DNA from: Heterocephalus glaber
Taxonomy: Eukaryota; Chordata; Mammalia; Rodentia; Bathyergidae
Length of the DNA: 64,000 bases
Direction: 5' to 3'
NCBI RefSeq assembly: GCF_000247695.1
Contig: NW_004624783.1
Coordinates: 1,003,754-1,067,753, forward strand
The notes under the pieces were generated by a model. That model had not been told where the DNA came from, did no database searches, and saw only the letters and a list, made by a program, of their open reading frames with translations. The position numbers and the translations under genes are program-made. The first letter of the stretch is position 1, and every line of letters starts with the position of its first letter. This document shows positions 25,726 to 38,194 of the stretch, piece after piece.

Positions 25726-27319
25726 AATGAAAGTAATCAGTGCGAAAAGGCAACATACCATATAATTCCATTTATATCATGTTCTTGAAAGGACTATAAA
25801 GATGATTAAAAGAGTAGTGAATGTCAGAGGACTGGAGAAAGGGTTGGTTAGGTGAAGCTGGGCAGTGAAACTGTTGCATATGCTATTATGATGCTGGTAT
25901 ATACATGACAGTATGCAGTTGTCAAAACCCATAGAACTTTATGGCACAAGGAATGATCCCCAATGTGTGAAAATTAAAGAAAAAACTATTTAGGAGGCCA
26001 TGGAAATCCCAGAATGGAATATAAAATAGAGTCAATATGACTGCATTGCAAGTGTAAGAAACAAATTCACTGAGGAGGATGGAAAGTAAGATGCTAACCC
26101 TAGTAACTCTGGATATGAGCTGAATCTGTAAAACCAAAAGCCAAAGAGGGCATACACATACAGTGCATTTTAGTTGATACAACTATCTCTCTCATAAGTA
26201 TAGGTTGACAATTCTAATACAACTCTACACATGTCTGGAAATGAACAATTACATAAATGGAGAACAAATGGAAAGAAGTATTCGCACAGGAATTTTAAAA
26301 AATAAACATAAGGAGAAGGCTAGAATGATCCTTGTAGTAATGGATTGGACTTGAAGTCATCAATATATATCCATCTGTAGCTTAATAGAGAAAATTTTAT
26401 AGATACACTCACTTACCTGGGTTAGTATACACACATATATTTTTTTGGTTTATCAGCTAAGAAGGTCTAGAGTAATGAAGTAATAAAGACCTAGAAGCCT
26501 GAGTAGCACCAAGTGTATACATCTGGACTTCTGAAGCATTCTCCAGTGAAATGAAGCAGGGATCCTGGGAGAAATTCTAGGACTAGGGAACAAAATATAC
26601 ACGATATACTTGGAGTATGCTATAGAGCTTTAAATTTTAAAAGTGCTGGAAAATTAGCAAACAGTAATAGACAAAGGAGTCCCAAATGAAATATCTACCA
26701 AAATGCCAAAGTTGAAATAATTTGAGCAACAAATGAATTAAAAGTTTCGGATTATAAACCAAAATATAGAATAAATATCCATGAGTCCATACTGGAATAT
26801 ATAAGTGATTGAATAAGCAAATAATTGTGAAAATAGACAAATCTATGCAAATTACAAGTAATTGATATAAATATACTACTTTCAAGTAGGAAGAGACTAT
26901 AGTATGGGCTGGACATAGTGACATTTTTGTAGAGTCTAAATCTAGAAAGGGGATAAAAGAGTAGTTCCATAATAAAAAAATCTAATAAGTATAACCTTTC
27001 CCAGAAGATCAAAGTTGACAAAACAGTAATAAGTCACATCGATAGTAAGCATCCTTGTTATTATGTGATCGAAGTTAGTATTTTGTGATGAAAAGAGAAA
27101 TTTACCTCTGTGGTTTTCCTCCAAAAACTACATAACCCCATTCTAATAATCAAAAAACAGAGCAGTCTGAGAAACAGAGCCAAGAAGCCCACCGGAGACT
27201 TGATGACTACATGTACCGTGTCATCCTGGATGGGATCTTGGCACAGCAAAAAGACACTAGGCAACAACAGACCAAGTGTGAATAAAACATGGACTTCAGA
27301 TAATAAAAACAAATAATCA

Positions 27320-28240
27320 TGTAATCATCTAACCTGCAGTCCTGTAAAGAAGGTAAAGTACTGATTAGTTCTTCCTCCCTCCTCCTCCTCCTCTCTTCTC
27401 CTAGCTCTCATGACTCTTTGGTTCTGCTCAGAAGTGTTTGATAAATGAGTAAAAGCTACAAACAAACCAGGTGAATCATTATCAAAACCAAAATAGGTAT
27501 AATAACTAGATAAACCTGTCAAGCAAAAGAGCTGGTACTGAGCACTACTGGAACACCAGTTCTCATGCAAGCCACTTCAGTCTCACATACAGAGCCAGCA
27601 AAGGAGGATATGAAGTTAGGCTAGCTTGAAGGACTCACAACTGAGGACACTTAAGTTAAACCACTGAGGCCACTCTTGTGAAAACTAGCCACCAAGTCTC
27701 TTCCAGTAATAGGAAAACACATGACGTTTATGACCAGCAGATAATTAAATACAACTGAAATGTACAATCAGCAGGAATAGATTACATTCTGGTATATTCT
27801 TAAAATACATTTCTGTGGCATCAATGTAAGACCATGCAGACATTTATTAATACAAATAGAGGTTAATGTAATAGTCTAATACAAAATGAAATGTAACCTA
27901 ATCCCAGGACTACAAAATATGTTAATATGTGTATAGAAAAATCTAGAAGAAAAACATTTAAATCAAAGCAGTAGCCATCTCTGAGTAGCATGATCCTGGT
28001 TATTTTAGTTTGCTTTTGGTTGTTCATGCTTTCTAATTTTTCCGTGATCAGGCTTTAGCGGGATTATTCTTTAGAAAGAGCTATGTCACAAAAAGTTTCT
28101 TCTGTAGAATCATGTATCAGAGCTAGTCTACAAAAGCAAACCTAATGGAAAGTCAGTTAAACTGACTTCACTGTGGGATTTTGTGCTGGACATCTCAGCC
28201 CAAAGCTGAATATACTTTTTGCAGTCTACAGATTTATATT
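27320..28240. other. Stretch with no gene recognised
   Basis: Contains a short (CTC)n-rich tract at 27366-27400. The rest looks unique or too diverged to place. Confidence 0.4.
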
Positions 28241-28244
28241 TATT

Positions 28245-28335
28245 TCTAGGCTTCTTAGGCACTTGCTATGTGCTGGTGATGTAATAATATGCAAAACAGA
28301 CAGAAATCCCTCCCTTAATAGGGCTTCCATTCTGG
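28245..28335 (+). mobile_element. L2-like 3' end fragment
   Basis: 'gcacttgctatgtgctggtg ... tcccttaatagggcttccat' follows the L2 end pattern. Short and diverged. Confidence 0.55.
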
Positions 28336-28339
28336 TAAA

Positions 28340-30930
28340 ACCCTCTGAAACTTCCAACTCGCAGAAGAAAAACATGTCCAGGTATACGTGACACTATTAC
28401 AGGAACAAGCTCATTAATGACCATGCTAACTTTGCCTTCTGCGTTATTCTAACAAAGCAGAGTGTCAGTAAATGGCCTCTTGTGACATAACGTTCTTCTA
28501 TAATAACAGAAAAGAACAGAATTACTTGTAAGATCTCCAAGTGCTTAATTTTGTGTCTTAAGGTAAATAAGGGCTTATGGCGCCAAATACCCCAGGAACA
28601 AATAGAAAAACAGTCCTGCTACCCTGGAGAAAGGAGCAGAGACAGGAGAGGGCTTCAGATCAAAAGCTAACAGTTGAAAGGTCTAGGCTGATTTGTGGCT
28701 CTTCAAGTCACAATCCCTCTCCATATTCATTCTATTTGCGCGACTCAGCATGAACCCAGCCACAGTATTATTGAATTTCCCAATTCTCAGCATGAAGAAA
28801 CATTTAACATTTGCTGGAATTCTGACTGTCAGAACAAAAACTCTCTTGCCACTGGAGTCCCTGCAAATAGAGCTGAACCTGCTGATAGAGATCGGCTCCC
28901 CACTGAGACTGCGGAAATACTTGTTTGTATGCCCTTACCCACACTCACAATGTGGGGGAAAGTGAAATTTCATACAGCGCTGTTTTGTATGCATTCATTG
29001 CCTTTCCCTTCTGCACGGGACTGTGATGTGATGACAGAACACAAAAGGAGAGCCAGTCATGAGGGCACCATCTTGAATTTAATGTGGATTGTTTCTTTTG
29101 GGGTGAGGAGATGGCCGCCTGAGGGCAATTTTATTCACCTTCTGGCTATTCTTGACATATCAGAGGGGGTCTGGTCCTCTCTTTTCTATAACTGGGTACT
29201 TCCCCTACCTGGACCCACTAATAGTACAACCTTTCTCCCTTCGTGGAGAAGAACTGAATAGGAAACAGAATCCCACACACCCATATGCATGATTATCGGC
29301 AACTTGGACACTTCTTCCCCTTGGGGAACCATTCCAAAAGTCTGTTCTCCTCTCTTGAGTAATGTACTGGGAGAACACAATCTAATTAGCAAATAAAGAC
29401 TTTGACAAAGGCACATGTCTTTGCACAAAGCCTGAATTTGGAAAAGTCATTATCTATATTACTTCCAAATGTGCTCAGGAAAAGTTCAAAACAATAACTG
29501 ACACAACACCAGCTGTTGTTTGGCAGCTATACATAATGTTTGTTTTTCATAAAGGCAAATGTTCTTTTAGGAGGTTTAACCTTCCTTTAATTCTCATCTT
29601 TTTAAATAAACACCGCTATTCCTCTCTAAGATATCTTTTAATTTTCTCCTCTTCCACTGCCACCACCAATCTATCTTTTGCTATTTATTGCCCTCTCTCT
29701 CTCTCAACTTGTTTTCTCTCAGAAGATTTTGCTGGTGGTTTCCCCACCCCCATGCTTCAAGGGAAGGTATTAAGCACAATTTTTCTTCTTCAGCAAATGG
29801 GTTTAGATTTAGTCACATATCAAATTATACAGCTGTTAGCTGGATTCACATATTAAAAAGGAAACATGTAGGGATTTTTTTAAAGTTTCTTCTTTACGAT
29901 TATCTCAATTATTTATTTCAGTCTACTGTTACTTCAATACTATTGTGAATATAATAGGTGTGATTGAGCAAGGAAGAATTTCCTCAGCCAAATTTAACTT
30001 AATGAAAGTTAAATTAGGATCTTCATGGCAGGACTCATCAGTGACTTAAGTAATAGCAACATGTATTAGGAATCCCTGAGCACAGCCTAGAAAATGTAGT
30101 TTTTCTTAATTTTATTGGTCACAGAGGCCAATATCTTTTTTTATCAGGATCATCTTGTGGAGTGTTCAGCACAATTCACTTTCAGAAAAATTGGATTAAT
30201 TCATTATCAGTATAATAGCATATATCATAAGGCATTAATTCAGTACACTCTAGGTTTTGAACTCAAAGAAGCCATCAATATTCATCTACACTTGTGTCTG
30301 GCCAATTACCTTGGGTGAGACTTGAAATTTAGTTCAGTTGGTCTCGATTCTTTCCATCTATCTTGACTTCAGCGTGACCATGTGGAGCCCCACACTGCAG
30401 TGCAGAGCAGCATCTTCAGACAAAGAACCTCTGCGGCAGAGCATCTCCTCACATAGCAGCAACTTGGTCTATGCTTAGCTTTGGAATCAATTCTAGTATT
30501 GGCAGTTATTTTTTTCTTTTTACAGAGGAAGCAGTGGATATCTATTTTATTTTTTTTCAAAAATAATGCCATAACTTGGAATAAAACATTTCTGTGTATC
30601 TATCTATATTTACACACAGAGGAAAAAAAAATACATGAAACCAACAAAATAAAAATAATCATTTATTGCCACTTACATATTGTTTTACACAAAGAAAAAA
30701 ATTCTGCTCCTGTACAATGCCATGTCTAAAATCAGCATCTGTTTATGATGTCTCCCTGAAATCTCAGAGAAAGTCCTTATAAAAATGTACAAAAATCATG
30801 CAGGAATTTGGAGCTGCATGGGATTGAAATATTAACATTAGCTTCATTAGGAATGAAACAATAAAAGAACCACATCTCTGATTTTCATTTCAGGAAATGT
30901 TCTGGTAAAATAACTGTAATAGTTTTTATG
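28340..30930. other. Mostly unique sequence; one 188-codon ORF noted
   Basis: No repeat or exon is supported. An open frame of 188 codons runs at 28695-29261 on the plus strand. It has no recognisable domain, and its composition does not exclude chance. Confidence 0.3.
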
Positions 30931-30937
30931 TATAATA

Positions 30938-31498
30938 TGTGAGGTGTGATTGAAATATATGAATGTTTAAATTTTTAAAATTTACTACGGTAAAAGACAC
31001 ATTGCCATTAATCCCCTTCAAAATACTCCCCCTTGCTTTTATTTATGAACATGCCTATATCATCATTCTTGCCACTTTGTGAAGCAGTTCTGGAAGTCCT
31101 CTTTCCTGAGCATCTTTAGGAAGTATGACCAAAACTACGGTGAATGCTGCTACCAAGTGCCATCCAGGACAAAGGCAGGCTCATAAAAACTTGATGAGTG
31201 TTCTCATCCACCTCGTTTATTGGAACTGGCATGGTGCAACTTCTGGCACATTCCCAAAGTCAAAATGACCATGAAAGGTAAATGGTTTGAATAGATTGAG
31301 GAATCGAGGCAACCATGACAGTACCACTAAAAGACACGCAAAGAGGACTTCCAGGATTGCTTCCAAAAGTGGCAAAAATGATAGGGTATATGTATTCAAA
31401 CTGAGGGGAATATTTTGAGGGAAATTAATGGCAGTTTTTTACTGTAATAATTTTTTAAAAATTTGAACATTCACCCTATTTTTCATTTATACCTCATA
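30938..31498 (+). mobile_element. Mariner-type (TcMar) relic with inverted ends
   Basis: The left end 'tgaggtgtgattgaaatata' continues to 'gaatgtttaaatttttaaaa'. The reverse complement of the right end reads TGAGGTATAAATGAAAAATA, then GAATGTTCAAATTTTTAAAA. These are imperfect inverted repeats of about 45 bp, next to TA (31497-31498). Inside, plus-strand text near 31340 translates as KEDFQDCFQKWQK, a mariner transposase C-terminal pattern, among stops. At about 560 bp it is internally deleted. Confidence 0.8.
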
Positions 31499-31700
31499 AC
31501 AACTGTCCTAGGTACAAAGTTAAGAATTCAACACAAATTACCCTATAATCCTCTCTACTTGCCTACAGACAAGCACTATTATCCTTCCCTTCCTCGGTGA
31601 GGAAACTGAGGCTTACATAGCTTAAGTCATTCACAAAAATTTGCATAGCTAAGATAAAGGAAGTGTGGACTCTGGATTCACATCCAAGTGGTAGGACTTC
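31499..31700 (-). mobile_element. MIR SINE
   Basis: 'gaggaaactgaggcttacat' and 'tctggattcacatccaagt' give the MIR core in reverse orientation. Confidence 0.7.
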
Positions 31701-32087
31701 AGATACTTTCTTCTCATATTTAAAATGATTTGGCTCAATTTAGTTTGAATAACTACAATAGCAGGTTAAAAGAATCAAATTAAAACTGTACTTCATTTAT
31801 ACTAGTACTATAAGTAAATACCTGTGTCATATGCTGGATTCTTGTGCACATTTGTTAGTCGCTATCATTATGATTTCCCCGAAACAAACATACATCATCT
31901 TAATATGGTGCAATAAAATGTTTCACGAAGGAACTACATAAAGGTCCTGGTTAAAAAGTTCATTGAATAACTACTGTCATCTCTTTTCTTACTTATGTAG
32001 GTATTACAAAAGTCTAGTCCACTGGAAACAAGCAATCAAACCAGGCAAGCTACAGCACCTTAGGTGAGACTGAAACTTGGTGGTTCT

Positions 32088-32232
32088 CAACTCTGGATGC
32101 AGATAAGAGCTACATGGGGAGCTTTGAAAATAGCTGGTGCTGAAGTTATAGTTCACTTGGTGCAGAATCTATTGGGGTGAACTGAGCCTCTGGAGATTTA
32201 TAACTCCACTGTGTCGGAGAATCACTGTCTTA
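32088..32232. mobile_element. MER5-type hAT MITE
   Basis: Starts 'ggtggttctcaactctgga', contains 'tacatggggagctttgaaaa' and ends 'ggagaatcactg'. This is the MER5A pattern with inverted ends. Confidence 0.65.
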
Positions 32233-32299
32233 ATCTCTTCAGTCTTCCCATCACTTACATCATTTGTAGTCCCTCACCATCCTAGGAAGGTGGCCAGAG

Positions 32300-32450
32300 T
32301 CAGATCTGTCTGAGTCCCCCTGTGACTTGGGCACGATGCTTTAGTTTCCCGTATTTAAAAATGAAGTTGATACCACTCACTTCAGAGGACCACGGTGGCA
32401 ATGAAGAGAAACCATGCATGTGAAAGCAGAGCACAGCACTACGTAATGGG
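32300..32450 (+). mobile_element. MIR SINE (diverged)
   Basis: 'tgacttgggcacgatgcttt' and the following 'gtttcccgtatttaaaaatg' match the MIR core and 3' half. Confidence 0.55.
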
Positions 32451-32879
32451 AGCTCACTCGGGATCAGTTTTTATCCCTTTCCTGAATTGAAGACTCTACA
32501 TTTCTGCCATTATCGGAAAACTTGCAATTGTCAGGAAAATTCAGTAGCAGATCCTTTTCCAAATTGGGAATTCATTTTTCTCCCCAAGACACAAAGCCAT
32601 CATAGTAAAGCCAAGCTGATAGGAATCCTTTCCTTTTGCAGAAATACAATCTAGCAACATTAACCCAACCAGAAAATTACTCTCAACCATGCACATTAGA
32701 CGTTGTGTCGTCTAAGATGGTAATCTAGTCTTAAACTATTAAAGGTATACCTTATATAAAATCTAGAATGATTAAACCCATTATCTCCATTTTTAAAGAC
32801 TGGCTCTCCAAGGACTTTAAGTCATGAAAATGAGAAGGCTCAATTATCCATGGCTTCCATTTTTTTGTTCACCTCACAG

Positions 32880-33034
32880 AGCAGAGTACAGAGGACAGGA
32901 AGCCTGCAGTCTGAGAAGCTATCCCACAGGAGCTGAGTTGATCCTGCCTGAACCAAACCACTACCAATCTGGTATGGAAAGATCACAGACCAGCATTTCC
33001 AGGTCCCCAGTGGAATGTCTGTCCAGGGGGAAAG
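32880..33034 (+). other. Candidate plus-strand exon (unproven)
   Basis: A strong-looking acceptor ('tttttttgttcacctcacag') precedes 155 bp that end at AAAG|gtaagc, a strong donor form. One frame is open throughout. The peptide is not recognisable, and the opposite strand carries the supported gene, so it could be a non-coding antisense exon or a chance splice-site pair. Confidence 0.2.
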
Positions 33035-33078
33035 GTAAGCCATATAGCTTTTCTACTTCCCATCCAACCTGAAGTTGT

Positions 33079-33249
33079 CTGGTTCTCAATGCAGAGGTAC
33101 CATCAGATCACTGGGAGAGCTTTCAAAAGAACTAATGCCCAAGCCCCATCTCCAAGTCTCTGAAGTCATTATTTTGGAAAGGAACACAAGTATCAGTATG
33201 TTTGTTATGCTCAATGATCCTAATGTATAACCAGGGTTAAAAACCACTG
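33079..33249. mobile_element. MER5-type hAT MITE
   Basis: 'ctggttctcaatg' at the left and 'ttaaaaaccactg' at the right are the inverted ends. The interior 'actgggagagctttcaaaag' fits the MER5 consensus. Confidence 0.7.
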
Positions 33250-33289
33250 AATGAATTCAATTTGTTTTGTGAAAAAGCCAGCTATAGTA

Positions 33290-33478
33290 TGGCCATGCAC
33301 CAAATAATGATGTTTGGTCCAATGACAAATCACATATAGCATGGTTCATGCTACTCAGTCAAGGTATGTAGTAGGCTATACCACCAACGTTTGTGAAAGT
33401 ACACTATATGATGTTTGTTCTACAACACATTTAACTAATGCCACATTCCTCAGGATGTATCTCCATTGTGAAGTGACT
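33290..33478. mobile_element. Tigger-like DNA transposon fragment
   Basis: 'atgcaccaaataatgatgtt', 'gtaggctataccaccaacgt' and 'gaaagtacactatatgatgt' resemble the pogo/Tigger-group MER families built on palindromic TACG-rich text. The exact family is not assigned. Confidence 0.5.
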
Positions 33479-33699
33479 TATTATTTTAATTAGGGTTCAA
33501 GGGATGCTTGGCACAGTTGAGTGGGTTTGTTCAGCACATCGAGACATTCTCCTGTCCCTATTGGCTGGTACTTACTGACACCTGGCCTTGAGTTAAGATC
33601 TGTGGCAAAAAACCCCAAACCCATGAAAGTCTCCTTTTTGAAGAGTATTATAAGAGGAGCACAGGATTGGGTCCACACAAAATGGAACTATGCTATTAT

Positions 33700-33850
33700 A
33701 TCTGTGAGATCCTAAGAAAATCATTAATCTGTTCTGGAACTTGGGATTTTGTTTTCTTTCTTCCTTCTGTAAAATGGAAACAATAGTAACTTGCACATCT
33801 TCCGTGAGGATTTTGAAGGGGATATAAGGAAGAAAATGTTTATGCAGTTC
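33700..33850 (+). mobile_element. MIR SINE fragment
   Basis: 'ttctgtaaaatggaaacaat' and 'cttccgtgaggattttgaag' are the MIR 3' half. Confidence 0.65.
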
Positions 33851-34559
33851 TTTGCATACTGTGCAGTTTGGAGAAGGAATCTGCTATATGGTGACCATTA
33901 TTCCATAGCACAGGAAGATGAAAGGCCAGCCCTGGTGCTTTACGACAGGGCCCCTCTCTGGTGGTTCTTCTTATGACAGTGTAGAAAAGTCATCTAATTA
34001 CTCACAGGATTAGATTTCACAACATCAAAGATCTCACCACACAATGAAAAGATTAACTTAATGAATTTATTTGTATTTGGCAGAGAACACACCACTTTGA
34101 CTCATAAAAGACCAATTATCCAAAATGTACATTTGTGGGAAAAAAAATATATTTCCATTCCACTACCCAAGGGAACCACATTGCTGAAACCAAGTGCCAT
34201 TCTAAGCAAAGCAAAAATATCTAACCCACATATTGAACTGTTTAAGCAATATAAAGATAGGAGTTCAATCAGTGATTTTGAGCAACGCCTATCCATGAAT
34301 ATTTTATACTAAGTCTGGAAATTCCAATGGGAAATGTGGCTTAGGCAGCCAACCAGGATGGAAAAGCTCCAGCCCCTGAATTCTAATCTTCATGTATTGT
34401 CAAACAGCAGGGAAATTAGAAAAATGATAAGGACACTTCTGATACATTATATTCTTTTCATTCATTATGCTCAAGCATGATAATTCTTTGAATCTCTTTC
34501 ATGAGAAGCCACTTTAGAGCAGATTAGTTGGTCTTTTAGATACTCTTTGTGCTTTATCT

Positions 34560-34685
34560 TATATACAACTCAGTCCTTCATATCAACTTCCTGAGGACAG
34601 CGAGAGTGTATACACACTTGCATCTCCAGAGCTCAGTCACGGTACAGATAACAGTTGGTGCTGAGAAATACTTAAATGAATGAAT
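34560..34685 (+). mobile_element. L2 3' end
   Basis: 'cttcctgaggacagcgagag', 'tgcatctccagagctcagtc' and 'atacttaaatgaatgaataa' are the L2 3' terminal pattern. Confidence 0.7.
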
Positions 34686-34689
34686 AAAC

Positions 34690-35595
34690 TACTTTTCGTC
34701 ACACTTAGCAATCTTCATGAATTTTCCATTTAAAGAACCAGTAACTTCCTTGTAACATATACCATCTGGCACAGTTTCAAGAATGTACAGAAGTTAATAG
34801 TTCTGCTTTGCTTCTGCAAAGTCTTGATGTCCAGATTTGCTCCCCATGTTTGCTTAAGAAGAATGCCAGTAAATCCCTTTCCTTCAAGTTTCAAGTCTGG
34901 GGCCTGAACAAACCTTTGTTTTATACAGATGCTACAGTCTCGGCTCATTTCTCCAGGTCTGACTATGATATGGAGAAGCTCAGAGGCATAGTTTTCAAGC
35001 CCTCCTCCCCCTGAAAAAACTGGTGAAAGGAGAGAAGCAGTTAGGTTAAGGCTGGAAAATCAACTCATTCAAAACAGTGGTTACCTATCAAACACCCTAT
35101 GATTAAAAAAACAAGAACAACAACCTCCTTTAAGGAGCTGATCATTTTTAACTTCATTATTTGCTTCCATTTTGTTTGCCCTAACATGCACAAAGTACAT
35201 GATTTATGGTGCTTCAAAAAATATTTTGGAGATTATGCAAATTAAGTATTTTGCTTGATTTTTCCCATCAGTATGTGTCCTTTGCCCACACTACCAGAGA
35301 CCAACTTCAGAAGAAGTCTGTAAATATAAATTTCTTCAGGGTTAAGCAATTCTGAAATGTTAAATCAAGGCATTAAAAACAGGCCTTGATTCAGTCCATA
35401 GTAAGTGACAACTGCCATCCCTCATACTGATCTCAAGGTGAAATACAGCTGCAAAGAATAGTCATTCAAGTCTCCATTTGAAATACACTGTGAAGTTCCT
35501 TAACACCCCAACACTGCTTGGAATTGGTAAATGGGGAATTGATCTAATTCTCAGGCAGAATAGAAATGTGAAAAAGGTAGTTACAAATGTGGACT
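34690..35595. other. Stretch with no gene recognised
   Basis: Apparently unique. Overlapping short ORFs on both strands at 34730-35014 have no recognisable product. Confidence 0.35.
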
Positions 35596-35599
35596 ATTT

Positions 35600-35785
35600 A
35601 GCATCAGTCTTTACTCACTGGCAATGAATTTCACAGACTTGCAACCTGCTAACTATAGGAAAGCTATTTATCTATTTGTGCCTCAGTTTCTGATATGTAA
35701 AATAATAGTGTCTTTCTTAGATAGTAGTGAGGATTTAATATCCATTAAGATCCTAGCATTGACCCTGATGTTTGGGGGCATGCAA
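35600..35785 (+). mobile_element. MIR SINE
   Basis: 'tgcctcagtttctgatatgt', 'aaaataatagtgtctttctt' and 'gtgaggatttaatatccatt' give a near-complete MIR core and 3' half. Confidence 0.75.
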
Positions 35786-35899
35786 GACATGTACTTGTTT
35801 AAAACCAGGATTAGAGAATTCAGAAGTCACTGTTTTTCAAGTTAAGTACCCATAACTTACAATACACATAATTTTTGTCTTGGTAAAAGAAACATAAGC

Positions 35900-36780
35900 T
35901 TCTAAAATGTCTTCAGACCTCAGAGATGGTCAGTTCTCTTCCAAGGAAGCTTCCAGACGAATGTTTTATCCGTAGTCCCCTAAAACAGGACACACAACAA
36001 TGTCATTGTAAGCCAGCTGGCATATCACACACAAAATCTTTCTATAGCAGGCAATGGAGTTTGAAGCAGAGCTGCAACTACTGCCAAGACTACTGTGCAC
36101 CAGCAGCTGCACGCAGGGAGGAGCGACTGGCTGTATCTGCATCAGTGAAGCACTATGGTACTGTACCTTCTTATCTTCGATAACTCCAGCAAGTGAGGTG
36201 CCCTGGAATCTGCTCAGAGGTGAGTAATTGACTAGTCTGGATCACTAGTGGTCAAGACTGTTAGTGACAGTGAAGCTCTGTTCATCTCCTCCGGCAAGAG
36301 CTAACATTGCCCCAACTCTCCTCACGGATGGCCACCCGTGGAGCTTGAGTGGATTCACAAATCCCATAGGGCAACAGATGAAGTTGGCTCTAGAAAAAAA
36401 TGGCTGCAGGTGCTATTACTTCCCCATACGAAAGTCACTTTGCAAGGAGCCAAGGTGATATCTCAGAGCAGTTCCCAGCACTGGGGTTCCAAGATGACCC
36501 CTGAGATAATATCAGAAACCACACAAATAGGTTTTAAACAGAATGACCTCTGGTGGTTCTGGATGTAGACAAGTTCAACTTGCAGAACTTTCTTCATGCC
36601 CAATACCCATCTCACCCAACAGGTTAGAGACGGACTCTCTTAAATCATCAACATGAATGAAATCAAACAAAATTGGCAAAACAGCCATAAATTTTTCACT
36701 TAAAATTATTTAAAATTTTTTAAGCATGCAAGAAAGAATATTGACATAACAAAAATTATATTCTTAATATGGTTTAATCA
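35900..36780. other. Stretch with no gene recognised
   Basis: ORFs of 64-85 codons at 35926-36568 overlap one another and show no domain. No exon-like splice context is convincing. Confidence 0.35.
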
Positions 36781-37459
36781 GACCTGAATGTTTTTTATAT
36801 TTACTCAAAAATATTTTTGAAGGACTAAATAACACAGGTAGGATTGAATTATCTAGTTTTCCTCCTCTATGATCCATTTTTTTCTTCCCCAAAAAACTAT
36901 CATACAGAACTTCATATTTAGTATTCCTTTATATATACATATGCATGTGATGATTATATTTGTACCCACAAGATACCAAATATTTCTGCACATTTTAATA
37001 TAGATGATGTAAATCATGCTACATATTTTATACCTTGCTGCAATTTGCTTTACTTGCTCAACATATATTAAATACTATAAAACAGAAAAGAGAAAACAAC
37101 CATCAGTAGGAGTATAATTAAATATCTTGCGGCACATTTGTATAAGGAATGTTGTATAAAGAACCAGCTTTATATTTTGCATGGGATTTCTTTTACAAAC
37201 CTATGAGATTTTTTTTAAAAAACATGTCTCTTAAAAGCAGAATAGAGCTATGTTTTGTTTTTATCTAATGAGATTATCTCTGTATTTTAAATGCAAATTT
37301 AAACCACTTACAATTACTACTACTTATTGATATTTTTAAACTTATTTTTACCATCTAATATTGTTCTGTGTTTGTCATTCATTATCCTTTGCTGCTCTGT
37401 CTTAATTTCTGCCTTCTATTAAATTGACATATTTTCTTTGTTGTCCATTTGTTGATTTA

Positions 37460-37502
37460 GATGCTTGTTCTAGTCAGCTAAGGATGCTTGTTCTAGTCAG
37501 CT
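37460..37502. repeat. Short tandem duplication at the LTR edge
   Basis: gatgcttgttctagtcagct occurs at 37460-37479 and again at 37483-37502, duplicating the terminal bases of the neighbouring MaLR LTR. Confidence 0.9.
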
Positions 37503-37816
37503 TATAGCTAACAAAATGCCACGGCTGGATAGCTTTTAAATAACAGAAATTTATTTCTCACAGTTCCGAGGCTGGGAGTCTCAGATCAGAGTACTAGCAT
37601 GGTTGGGTTCTGGTGAGGGCCCTCTTCAGTTTACAAAGTGTCAGCTTCTTGCACCCTCATATGTTGGAAAGAGAACCAGCTCATTCTCTGGGGCTTCTTT
37701 CACAAGCGAATAATCTCATTTATGAAGATTCTACCCTCATGACCTAATCATGCAAAATATACTGGGGGTTAGATTTCAACATATGAATGGGCGGCCACAC
37801 GCAGTTCATAACAGTG
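37483..37816 (-). mobile_element. MaLR LTR (MST/MLT1-type)
   Basis: The minus strand begins TGTTATGAACTGCG, contains 'atgattaggtcatgagggta', 'gagggccctcaccagaac' and 'gtgagaaataaatttctgtt' (polyadenylation signal) and ends ...CTGACTAGAACA. This is the classical MaLR LTR layout. No internal region is attached, so it is a solo LTR. Confidence 0.85.
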
Positions 37817-38194
37817 CTATTTTCAGTATTTTACTGATGATTCTGTGTTAAAAAGTTACAAAATCACAAAGTTCTGACAAAAATGGATCTTGGCGCTCCT
37901 TAATTCCATATTCTAATATGCTTTTCTCCACACACAGATTCTCTTTGCTATTTTAATACAAAAACTAGGTATTATTTCTATGGCTACAAATTTCCCAAAT
38001 TTATCAACGTCTTATTTACTCATATGTTTACCATTAATTCTTGTATCTCATGTCTTTGTTTTGGGTCACTTTTCCGCTTTTTGAAGTATATCCCTTAATG
38101 CTTTTTTAAGTCAAGTTTATGAGTGGTAAATTATATGATTATATACCTGGAAATGTTATTTTGCCTTCACTCATAACTAATACTTTAGCTATTT

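Larger units (their letters stand above)
24470..27310 (+). mobile_element. Ancient L1M (ORF2 end and 3'UTR) carrying four nested insertions
   Basis: Blocks in order match an old L1: 'aaatggacaaaagatctgaa' and 'gacaatggcaattgctggca' (24470-24729); 'tggaaaatagtttttgacag', 'cttaccatatgatggaac' and 'catacaatggaaacttattc' (24950-25356); 'accatataattccatttata' and 'gtcaaaacccatagaactt' (25726-25970); 'catcctggatgggatcttgg' and 'atggacttcagataataa' (27210-27310). Insertions: hAT 24730-24941, ID SINE 25101-25188, L1 3' end 25372-25610, ID SINE 25626-25710. The middle part, 26000-27100, is assigned by continuity only. Confidence 0.78.
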
